From NCBI GenBank assembly GCA_017536555.1, contig JAFXHE010000008.1, positions 62,001-126,000 of the forward strand: a stretch of 64,000 nucleotides of DNA. Direction: 5' to 3'. Numbering within the stretch: position 1 is the stretch's first letter; the number at the start of each line of letters is the position of its first letter. The notes beneath the pieces were generated by a model that did not search any database, was not told where the DNA came from, and saw only the letters and a program-made list of their open reading frames with translations. Of this stretch, positions 34,825 to 42,211 are shown piece after piece. Made by a program: the position numbers and the translations under genes. Origin of the DNA: Alistipes sp. (GTDB lineage Bacteria > Bacteroidota > Bacteroidia > Bacteroidales > Rikenellaceae).

Positions 34825-36021
34825 ATGATATTGAGAAAACAGTTTTTGCAGCACGTAGGACAGACCTCGCCCTCGCCAATGTTGGTGGAGGTGGCACGCG
34901 CCGAGGGGTCGTTCTTCTACACCCCCGAGGGTAAACGCTACTTCGACCTTGTTGCGGGCGTGTCGGTGAGCAACGTGGGACACGGCAATCCGCAGGTTAT
35001 CAAGGCTGTGCAGCAGCAAGCCGCCGACTATATGCACATTATGGTATATGGCGAGATGATCGAGCGTCCACAAGTTGAGTATGCCCGCCGCATCGCCGAG
35101 CTTCTGCCAGGCGATATCGACTGCGTCTACTTCGTCAACTCGGGTGCCGAGGCTGTCGAGGTCGCTCTTAAGCTCGCCAAACGCTATACGGGGCGTACCG
35201 AGCTTATATCTATGCGTCGCGCCTACCACGGCTCTACACACGGTGCAATGTCGATGATGGGAGCCCCCGAGGGCGAGGAGTGGAAGTCGGAGTTCAGACC
35301 ATTGCTCCCCGACACCCGCGCCATACGCTTTAACTCCTTTGACGACCTGCAATATATCACCTCGCGCACTGCGGGCGTGCTGTGTGAGGTCGTTCAGGGC
35401 GAGGCGGGAGTGCGCCTCCCCGACCCCGAGTGGCTGCGCGCACTTCGCGCACGCTGCACCGAGGTTGGTGCTATGCTCATCTTCGACGAGATACAGACAG
35501 GTATGGGTCGCACGGGCGCAATGTTCGCCGCAACGAAGTATGGCGTAACACCCGATATCGTCTGTTTGGCTAAAGCCTTTGGCGGTGGAATGCCACTTGG
35601 TGGCGTGGCGGCAAATCGCACAGTTTTAGACCATTTTACTAATAACCCCTGCTTGGGTCATATCACCACATTTGGCGGACATCCCGTGTGCTGTGCCGCA
35701 GGTCTTGCAGCCCTTAACTACCTTGTTGACAACAATGTAGTGGATAGCGTCGAGATGAAGGGCGCGATGTTCGAGGAGCGCGTATCACGCCATCCGAGAG
35801 TTCAGGAAATTCGTCGCTCGGGACTTTTATTAGCTGTCGAGCTTGGCACGAGCGAGTACCTCTACCAGCTTATGGACATCTTCAAGGAGATAGGCATTAT
35901 GAGCGACTGGTTTTTGTATTGCGACACCGCCTTTCGCATCTCGCCACCGCTCACCATCTCGCCCGCCGAGATTGAGGAGTGCTGCGACCTTATTGAACAA
36001 GCATTAAACCGACTTAAATAA
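34825..36021 (+). CDS. Class III aminotransferase (acetylornithine/ornithine type)
   Basis: A 398-aa PLP enzyme. It shows NSGAEAVEVALKLA, the AYHGSTHGA segment, the aspartate that holds the pyridine nitrogen in IFDEIQTGMGRTG, and the Schiff-base lysine in CLAKAFGGGMPLGG. It resembles acetylornithine aminotransferase and related omega-amino acid aminotransferases; without arginine-pathway neighbours the exact substrate is open. It follows trmH after 10 bp as the last gene of the cvpA operon. Confidence 0.88.
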   Translation: MILRKQFLQHVGQTSPSPMLVEVARAEGSFFYTPEGKRYFDLVAGVSVSNVGHGNPQVIKAVQQQAADYMHIMVYGEMIERPQVEYARRIAELLPGDIDCVYFVNSGAEAVEVALKLAKRYTGRTELISMRRAYHGSTHGAMSMMGAPEGEEWKSEFRPLLPDTRAIRFNSFDDLQYITSRTAGVLCEVVQGEAGVRLPDPEWLRALRARCTEVGAMLIFDEIQTGMGRTGAMFAATKYGVTPDIVCLAKAFGGGMPLGGVAANRTVLDHFTNNPCLGHITTFGGHPVCCAAGLAALNYLVDNNVVDSVEMKGAMFEERVSRHPRVQEIRRSGLLLAVELGTSEYLYQLMDIFKEIGIMSDWFLYCDTAFRISPPLTISPAEIEECCDLIEQALNRLK

Positions 36022-36035
36022 CGACTTAAATAACT

Positions 36036-37904
36036 ATGAAACGATTTTTACTTTTTGTGGCGGTGGCAACGCTCTTTGCAGCCTGCTCAAAGGATGCTAT
36101 CGACGAGCAGCAGGGCATCCAAAATATCGTCGACGAGGCACCCGCGACACTTACCGTCGGCTTCGAGGACGACGAGACACGCATCCAACTTAACGAGGCG
36201 CAAAAGACTGTCTGGACTAATGGCGACCTTGTGTCTGTGTTCTACCGCTCGGATGCCAACCAGCAGTGGAAATACGATGGCGAAACGGGCGCACGCACAG
36301 CCGACCTTACACGCGTTGATGCTGGCGAGGCTACCGCAACAATGAATAGAGTTGTCGTAGTATATCCATACAACGAAGACTACTACTTCAACACTGAAAC
36401 TTATAATGTACAAGCCTCACTTCCTGCCACACAGACCTATCTTAAGGATAGCTACGGTTTGGATGGCAATATTATGGTGTCGTCAAGCGAGTATAACCAG
36501 TTTAAGCTAAAGACGGTATATGGCTGGCTGAAGTTGCAGCTTACGGGTAATGGCGAGAAGATTAAGTCTATCACCGTGCGCGGTAATGACGGTGAGCAGG
36601 TGGCTGGAGATGTTGTTATCAACACTACGGATGCTACGATAACGTTGGCTGCCGATGGTGATAAGTCGGATGCTACGATATTTACAGAGGTTACGCTCGA
36701 CTGTGTGGATGGTGTTACGCTCGGTGCAGAGGCTACAGCATTCTATATCGCCTTGCCTCCGCAAACCTTTACGAAGGGCTTGACTGTGGAGATTACCGCC
36801 ATTGACGGCTCTGCAATGACCCAATCTACCGATAATGAGGTCGTTATCGAGCGTAACCATATTAAGCCGATGGCGGCATTTGCGGCAGAGTTCCCAGTCC
36901 CAGAGACTTGGAAGATATACTATACCGCAACCGCAAAGGTAGAGCCATACGATAAGACAGTGTTTGGCGCAACGTATGTGTCAAATGAGTGGGATAGCGA
37001 AACAGGTAAGGGTGTTATTACCTTTGAGGGTGATGTGACAAAGATTGGAGATTATGCATTCTCTTGGTGCGACAGCCTTACAAGTGTGACTATTGGCGAT
37101 AGCGTAACGACGATTGGAGAGGGTGCATTCAATAATTGCGAAAGCCTTACAAGTGTGACTATTCCCAATAGCGTAACGACGATTGGAGATTCTGCATTCG
37201 AATATTGCACCAGCCTTACAAGTGTGACTATTCCCGATAGCGTAACGACGATTGGAGAGAGGGCATTCGGTTGGTGCAGCAGTCTTAAAGAGTTTAAGGG
37301 TAAATTTGCTTCTGACGGTGGTCGTTGTTTGATTATTGATGGAGTGCTAAATGCTTTTGCTATAGGTTGTGGTGTTACTCAATATACTATCCCCGATAGC
37401 GTAACGACGATTGGAGGTTCCGCATTCTCTCATTGCGAAAGCCTTACAAGTGTGACTATCCCCGATAGCGTAACGACGATTGGAAAGAGTGCATTCTCTT
37501 ATTGCGACAGCCTTACAAGTGTGACTATTCCCGATAGCGTAACGACAATTGAAGAGAATGCATTCTTTTGGTGCACCAGCCTTGAAAGTGTGACTATTGG
37601 CAATAGCGTAACGACGATTGGATTTGAGGCATTCTTTAATTGCGAAAGCCTTACAAGTGTGACTATTCCCGATAGCGTAACGACGATTGGAGATTTTGCA
37701 TTCGCTTCTTGCGACAGCCTTAAAACAGTATATTGTAAGCCTACAACACCGCCAGCAGGAGGTGTCGGTATGTTCAACGTTAATGCATCTGGACGCAAGA
37801 TATATGTACCTGCATCGGATAATGATAGCATTATAAATGCGTATAAGACAGCTGAAGGTTGGAGCACCTACAAGGGTTACATCTATGAGAGTTCTTCGTT
37901 ATAG
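36036..37904 (+). CDS. BspA-like leucine-rich repeat surface lipoprotein
   Basis: A 622-aa lipoprotein (lipobox LFAAC, Cys17). Residues about 30-290 form a fimbrillin-like domain starting TVGFEDDETRIQL and VWTNGDLVSVF, similar to that of the 950-aa lipoprotein at 16.8 kb. About nine BspA-type (LRR_5) repeats of 23 aa cover about residues 333-566, with the consensus IGDSAFEYCTSLTSVTIPDS; one stretch of about 40 aa interrupts the row after the fourth. A short C-terminal domain ends the protein. BspA proteins bind fibronectin, mucin or other cells; here the ligand is unknown. The gene starts 14 bp after the aminotransferase stop and ends at a strong terminator. Confidence 0.85.
   Translation: MKRFLLFVAVATLFAACSKDAIDEQQGIQNIVDEAPATLTVGFEDDETRIQLNEAQKTVWTNGDLVSVFYRSDANQQWKYDGETGARTADLTRVDAGEATATMNRVVVVYPYNEDYYFNTETYNVQASLPATQTYLKDSYGLDGNIMVSSSEYNQFKLKTVYGWLKLQLTGNGEKIKSITVRGNDGEQVAGDVVINTTDATITLAADGDKSDATIFTEVTLDCVDGVTLGAEATAFYIALPPQTFTKGLTVEITAIDGSAMTQSTDNEVVIERNHIKPMAAFAAEFPVPETWKIYYTATAKVEPYDKTVFGATYVSNEWDSETGKGVITFEGDVTKIGDYAFSWCDSLTSVTIGDSVTTIGEGAFNNCESLTSVTIPNSVTTIGDSAFEYCTSLTSVTIPDSVTTIGERAFGWCSSLKEFKGKFASDGGRCLIIDGVLNAFAIGCGVTQYTIPDSVTTIGGSAFSHCESLTSVTIPDSVTTIGKSAFSYCDSLTSVTIPDSVTTIEENAFFWCTSLESVTIGNSVTTIGFEAFFNCESLTSVTIPDSVTTIGDFAFASCDSLKTVYCKPTTPPAGGVGMFNVNASGRKIYVPASDNDSIINAYKTAEGWSTYKGYIYESSSL
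37057..37735 (+). repeat. 69-bp tandem coding repeats of the BspA-like gene
   Basis: About nine copies of a 69-bp unit, nearly identical in DNA (shared core AGCCTTACAAGTGTGACTAT plus GATAGCGTAACGACGATTGG). The variable positions cluster at the two or three residues before the AF motif and at the three residues around the Cys. Copies this similar allow change of copy number by recombination or slippage. Confidence 0.85.
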
Positions 37905-37923
37905 GTCGTAGTTGCCTAAAAAG

Positions 37924-37964
37924 TTTAGCGCGGGTATCGTTGGGTACTCGCGCTAAATTTTTTT
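37924..37964 (+). terminator. Intrinsic terminator after the BspA-like gene
   Basis: A 13-bp stem (37924-37936 with 37945-37957, one G-T pair) with an 8-nt loop, followed by seven T residues. Confidence 0.88.
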
Positions 37965-37993
37965 GTGAGGTGTGATAGGGTTTTATAGGGTGC

Positions 37994-38330
37994 GATGGCG
38001 GAGATAGCGGAGCATACTGAAACGTATGTGAGCATATCGACGACGAGCATAACGACAAAATCGCCCATTTATACCGCGAAAAGTATAAAAAACTGGAGAA
38101 TTGGGCGAGTTTTAGGCTTGTGATGGCGGAGATAGCGGAGCATACTGAAACGTATGTGAGCATATCGACGACGAGCGTAACGACAAAATCGCCCATTTAT
38201 ACCTCAAAAAGTATAAAAAGCTGGAGAATTGGGCGAGTTTTAGGCTTGCGATGGCGGAGATAGCGGAGCATACTGAAACGTATGTGAGCATATCGACGAC
38301 AAGCGTAACGACAAAATCGCCCATTTATAC
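37994..38330. repeat. 128-bp tandem intergenic repeat, about 2.6 copies
   Basis: Copies begin at 37994, 38122 and 38250; the first two are full (128 bp) and the third is cut at 38330. They differ at only a few positions. Each full unit has an inner hairpin (TTTATAC with GTATAAA) inside an outer one (AAAATCGCCCA with TGGGCGAGTTTT, one bulge), and a second small hairpin CATAC/GTATG near the start. The period is not a multiple of three, so it is not coding. It fills the gap between a terminator and the flippase promoter. Function unknown. Confidence 0.85.
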
Positions 38331-38339
38331 AGCTTTTTA

Positions 38340-38371
38340 TTTGGGGGTTAGTATAAAATATACTAACTTTG
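38340..38371 (+). promoter_or_regulatory. Flippase promoter with a palindrome in its spacer
   Basis: TTTG (38340-38343), a 20-bp spacer and TAACTTTG (38364-38371) form a good Bacteroidota promoter. The spacer and the edge of the -7 box hold a perfect 9-bp inverted repeat, GTTAGTATA / TATACTAAC (38347-38355 with 38359-38367, AAA between), a likely operator. Confidence 0.65.
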
Positions 38372-38413
38372 TCGCGTTGTGTGCATATACTTAAGGTGCG
38401 CAACAAGAGAAGA

Positions 38414-39895
38414 ATGTTAGAGAAGCTCGCCAAACAGACCGCAATATACGGAGTAAGCACAATAGTTGTCAGACTGCTCAACTATCTGCTTACGCCATTC
38501 TACACACGTATATTCGACCAGCAGACATACGGCATAGTGACAGACATCTACGCGCTGATACCCTTTGCATTGGTGTTGCTGTCGATGGGTATGGAGTCGA
38601 GCTACTTCCGCTTTACAACACGTGCCGAGGAGGAGGGTGGCGACATTGTCGCAAACAAACGACGCGTGTTTGCCACGACGTGGGGTGTGACGATGCTTGC
38701 CGCAGCGATATTCTTTGTGGTGGTAGTGCTGCTCAACGCCCCGATATCGCGTGCTATGGGCAGCGCGTATGTCGAAAACCCGCTGTTTGTGCCTATCGTG
38801 GCGGCGATAGTGATGCTCGACGTATGGACGATGGTACCCTTCTCAAGACTCCGCGAGCAGGGGCGCGCGCTACGCTTTGTGGCACTCAAGGCGGTGAATG
38901 TGCTGCTCAACGTGTCGTTGGCGATAGCATTTGGCGTGGCAGGGCTATATGCTACAGAGTTTGGCGTGGGCTGGGTGTTTGTGGCAAACCTTGTGGCGAG
39001 TGGCGTGACGCTATTGATGATACTCCCCACTACGGAGCGCACGCTGCCACGCATAGACCGCGCGCTGCTTGCAAAGATACTCGTATACTCGCTGCCGCTG
39101 CTCGTGAGTGGCATCGCAGGCACTGCTAATGAGTTTATAGACCGCCAGATGATAAAGTACCTCACTGTAGGTGGCGAGGGCGTGGCAATGGCACAGCTCG
39201 GCATATACGGTGCGATAGTGAAGATTGCCGTTGTGATGACGCTGTTTACGCAGATGTACCGTCTTGCCGCCGAGCCCTTCTTCCTCGCAGGCTTCAAAAA
39301 GGAGGAGTTCAAGGAGGCAAATGCCGCCGCGATGAAGTATTTTATAATGGCGTCGATGCTGATATTCCTCGGCATAGTGCTCTTCCGCGACCTCTTCGCA
39401 CTAATTGTCGGCGAGGGCTTCCGCGAGGGCATAGATATACTACCGTTGGTGTTAGCGGCAAATGTGTTAGCGGGCGTGTGGCTCAACCTCTCGTTCTGGT
39501 ATAAGCGCGAGGAGAAGACGAAGTATGCGGCATACGTGACATTCCTCGGCTTGGGCGTGACCATAGGCTTGAGCTTTGTGCTGATACCCGCGATGGGGTA
39601 TCGTGGTGCTGCGTGGGTGAGACTTATTGCCGAGGCAGCTATGGTGGTATGGAGCTACATACTGTGCCGCAAGCACTATCCCATACCCTACGACTTAAGG
39701 CGCATAGGCGAGTATGTGGCGGTGACAGTGGCTATATATCTCTGCTCGGAGCTGGCGGCAGGATATGTGTCATACGCTATGTGGACGGCAATCAACGTGG
39801 TATTGATGGTAGGTGCGATAGGCTTTGCTGTATGGCGCGAGAAGATAGATATTAAGGGGCTTGCAAAGGCCGTTTTAAGACGAGTAGGACGATGA
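38414..39895 (+). CDS. Oligosaccharide flippase (Wzx/MATE-like)
   Basis: A 493-aa inner-membrane protein with about 12-14 helices, starting MLEKLAKQTAIYGVSTIVVR, the usual N-terminus of Bacteroidota polysaccharide flippases. These proteins move lipid-linked sugar units to the periplasmic face. The ATG at 38414 is used; the open frame extends upstream to a TTG within the promoter and cannot be translated from this transcript. It overlaps the delta-prime gene by 4 bp (ATGA). No glycosyltransferase genes are adjacent. Confidence 0.85.
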   Translation: MLEKLAKQTAIYGVSTIVVRLLNYLLTPFYTRIFDQQTYGIVTDIYALIPFALVLLSMGMESSYFRFTTRAEEEGGDIVANKRRVFATTWGVTMLAAAIFFVVVVLLNAPISRAMGSAYVENPLFVPIVAAIVMLDVWTMVPFSRLREQGRALRFVALKAVNVLLNVSLAIAFGVAGLYATEFGVGWVFVANLVASGVTLLMILPTTERTLPRIDRALLAKILVYSLPLLVSGIAGTANEFIDRQMIKYLTVGGEGVAMAQLGIYGAIVKIAVVMTLFTQMYRLAAEPFFLAGFKKEEFKEANAAAMKYFIMASMLIFLGIVLFRDLFALIVGEGFREGIDILPLVLAANVLAGVWLNLSFWYKREEKTKYAAYVTFLGLGVTIGLSFVLIPAMGYRGAAWVRLIAEAAMVVWSYILCRKHYPIPYDLRRIGEYVAVTVAIYLCSELAAGYVSYAMWTAINVVLMVGAIGFAVWREKIDIKGLAKAVLRRVGR

Positions 39896-41037
39896 AATTT
39901 TGTGACGTTATAGGACACGACGACCTCAAGCGAAGGTTGGCAGCACAGATTGACGCAGGGCGCGTAAGCCACGCACAGCTCTTCACAGGAGCCGCAGGAT
40001 ATGGCACGCTGCCATTGGCGTTGGCGTATGTGCAGTATCTGTTCTGCCCAAATCGCCACGACGGCGACTCGTGTGGCGAGTGCCCATCGTGCCGACAGAT
40101 TGCCGAGTTGGCACATCCCGACCTGCACTTCGTATTTCCCGTGAACAAGCGCGAGAAGAGGTCGGGCGAGGTCATAACAAGCGATACGTTCATCGAGGAG
40201 TGGCGTGCAATATGGCACGATACACGTGGCGTATTCTCCACCGAGGAGTGGTACGACAGGCTCGACCTCGGCAAGACGATGAAGGGCTTGATAACAGCAA
40301 AAGAGTCGGAGGAGATAATACGCAAACTGTCGTTTAAGAGCTACTCGGCAGAGTATAAGGCGATGATAATATGGCTGCCCGAGGCTATGAACCAGGAGGC
40401 GGCAAACAAGATACTCAAGATCCTTGAGGAGCCGTGGGAGAAGACGCTCTTCATACTCGTATCGGAGCATCCCGAGCTACTCTTGCAGACCATAACATCG
40501 CGTACACAGGAGGTGGCAGTAGGTCGCATTGATGTAGAGACTCTGGAGCAGGTTGTGCGTAGTCGTGGCGAACATAGCGAGGTGGAGGCTCGCAATATGG
40601 CACGTCTGGCAGGTGGCTCACTGCTTGAACTGCACGAGCTTATGCGTGGCGAGAGCGATGAGGCGCGCCACCAATACTTTGAGCTATTCTGTCGCCTTAT
40701 GCGCTTGAGCTACACAGACAACCACCTGGAGCTATTCGACTGGGCTGATGATATGGCAGCCCTCACACGCGAGGGACAGCGACAGTTTTTTTTGCACGCG
40801 GTGAGGTTGTTGCGCGAGAGCTATATGCTCCACGCAGGGTTAGGCTCTATAAGCTACCTGTGGGGCGAGGAGGCGGCGTTTTGCAGCAAGTTTGCGCCAT
40901 ATATAGGCAACCAAAATATCGAGATATTAGTCGACGATATTGAGCGCGCGATGGCACAGATAGCGCAAAATGGCTCTCCACGAATAGTATTTACACACTT
41001 TGCTCTTGCTGTGAGCAAGCAGATAAACAGGTTGTAA
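39892..41037 (+). CDS. holB: DNA polymerase III delta-prime subunit
   Basis: A 381-aa clamp-loader component. The start MKFCDVIGHDDLKRRLAAQI and the segment SHAQLFTG are typical. The Walker A position reads GAAGYGT, without the Lys needed for ATP binding, as expected for a delta-prime subunit. A zinc-finger-like set CPNRHDGDSCGECPSC follows at about residues 51-66. The segment KILKILEEPWEKTLFIL and a sensor-like TITSRTQ are conserved. Overlaps the flippase gene by 4 bp and precedes folK by 1 bp. Confidence 0.85.
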   Translation: MKFCDVIGHDDLKRRLAAQIDAGRVSHAQLFTGAAGYGTLPLALAYVQYLFCPNRHDGDSCGECPSCRQIAELAHPDLHFVFPVNKREKRSGEVITSDTFIEEWRAIWHDTRGVFSTEEWYDRLDLGKTMKGLITAKESEEIIRKLSFKSYSAEYKAMIIWLPEAMNQEAANKILKILEEPWEKTLFILVSEHPELLLQTITSRTQEVAVGRIDVETLEQVVRSRGEHSEVEARNMARLAGGSLLELHELMRGESDEARHQYFELFCRLMRLSYTDNHLELFDWADDMAALTREGQRQFFLHAVRLLRESYMLHAGLGSISYLWGEEAAFCSKFAPYIGNQNIEILVDDIERAMAQIAQNGSPRIVFTHFALAVSKQINRL

Positions 41038-41038
41038 G

Positions 41039-41548
41039 ATGGTGGAGGTGGTACTACTATTCGGCTCTAACGACACGCACGCTGCCGACATCGTAAACCG
41101 TGCTGTGGAGGTTGTATCGCTCACTGTGGGCAAGATAGAGAGGCTGTCGGGAGAGTATGTCAGCGAGGCGTATGGCTTCACATCGGAGCGAGAGTTTGTA
41201 AATCGTGCCGCTGTGATAACCACCAGTTGTGATGCCTACGAGGTGCTGCGACGCATAAACCTTATTGAGGCACTTTTGGGACGTGACCGCGACGAGGAGC
41301 GACGCATAAGCGCGCAACGCAATGAGATGTATGCCTCGCGTCCTATCGACATAGATATAATTTTTTATGGCGACAAGACGTTTGATGACCAGAGGCTGAC
41401 CATACCCTACCACTTCCTATATGAGCGCGAGTATGCACTACAACCCGTGGCAGAGGTTGCTGGCCAGTGGCGACACGCAGCACTTACGCTAACACCAAGC
41501 GAGGCACTCGCCATATTGGAGCGTAGGGCAACAGAGATAAGTAGATAA
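41039..41548 (+). CDS. folK: 2-amino-4-hydroxy-6-hydroxymethyldihydropteridine pyrophosphokinase
   Basis: A 169-aa enzyme of folate synthesis that transfers pyrophosphate from ATP to hydroxymethyl-dihydropterin. It shows LLFGSN near the N-terminus (normally LGSN), FVNRAAVI, the Arg-rich RRISAQRN and the signature RPIDIDIIFYG. The length is normal. It begins 1 bp after holB, so the two form one unit with the flippase gene. Confidence 0.88.
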   Translation: MVEVVLLFGSNDTHAADIVNRAVEVVSLTVGKIERLSGEYVSEAYGFTSEREFVNRAAVITTSCDAYEVLRRINLIEALLGRDRDEERRISAQRNEMYASRPIDIDIIFYGDKTFDDQRLTIPYHFLYEREYALQPVAEVAGQWRHAALTLTPSEALAILERRATEISR

Positions 41549-41567
41549 TGCATATAAGATTACAGCG

Positions 41568-42152
41568 ATGAGGATAGTAAACATTGTTAAGAGATTGATG
41601 ATAGTGGCAACGATAGCCGTAGTAGCCATTTCGTGCTTCAAGGATGAGAAATATGATACCTTGATGCGCATTGCCATCTACTCACAGAATGTGTCGGATG
41701 ACCCCATAATGAAGGCGGACTGCGACATTGAGTCGTATGCCTTCAACGTGGTGCTGAAGGATAACTGGGAGGTGAAGACGTGGGAGGATGCCCTCGCAAG
41801 ACGTATCACCAATGTTGACCGCCCAGCGGAGACACTCGCAACGCCTGACGTAGTGGGCGTGTACGACCCGCTGTCGGAGTATCAGGTGACAATGCAGCTA
41901 ACATCGCCCGTGGTATTTATGGTTGTTGTGGATAAGACCAACAAGATATACGCCTACCGCGAGTATGAAGTGGGACTCAACCTTCCAGAGGTGCTGACAC
42001 ACCTGCATATGTACGCGTGGCGTAAGACTGGCTCCGCTAACGGCTGGACAGTGGTCAACCCCTTCCCCGATGAGGCACGTGAGCCACTCGTGCCCAAGGA
42101 GGATGACACCGAGCAGGAGCAAGAGCAAGAACAGGAGCAGGAGCAACAGTAA
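41568..42152 (+). CDS. Hypothetical lipoprotein with a Glu-Gln repeat tail
   Basis: A 194-aa protein of no family I recognise. The N-terminal signal ends in the lipobox VAISC (Cys23), so it should be a lipoprotein. The middle part (about residues 40-165) looks like a compact beta-rich domain. The C-terminus is a run of Glu-Gln pairs coded by near-identical GAGCAG/GAGCAA units from about 42112 to 42149. It begins 19 bp after folK and lies 59 bp before the Ig-like protein gene. Confidence 0.65.
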   Translation: MRIVNIVKRLMIVATIAVVAISCFKDEKYDTLMRIAIYSQNVSDDPIMKADCDIESYAFNVVLKDNWEVKTWEDALARRITNVDRPAETLATPDVVGVYDPLSEYQVTMQLTSPVVFMVVVDKTNKIYAYREYEVGLNLPEVLTHLHMYAWRKTGSANGWTVVNPFPDEAREPLVPKEDDTEQEQEQEQEQEQQ

Positions 42153-42211
42153 CGACATCTGCATAGAGACATTATACAGAGACAAACTACAGACAAAGAT
42201 TATACAATATA

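Noticed and set aside
37057..37735. Possible CRISPR-like array
   Set aside because: The regular 69-bp repeats are in frame and encode BspA-type leucine-rich repeats; there are no unique spacers or cas genes.
37831..38324. Minus-strand open frames in the 128-bp repeats (MGDFVVTLVVDM and similar)
   Set aside because: The 128-bp period is not a multiple of three, so the frame changes between copies; the frames are repeat artefacts.
39892..40100. Loss of Walker A in the delta-prime protein as a sign of decay
   Set aside because: Delta-prime subunits commonly lack a working ATP site, so GAAGYGT is expected.
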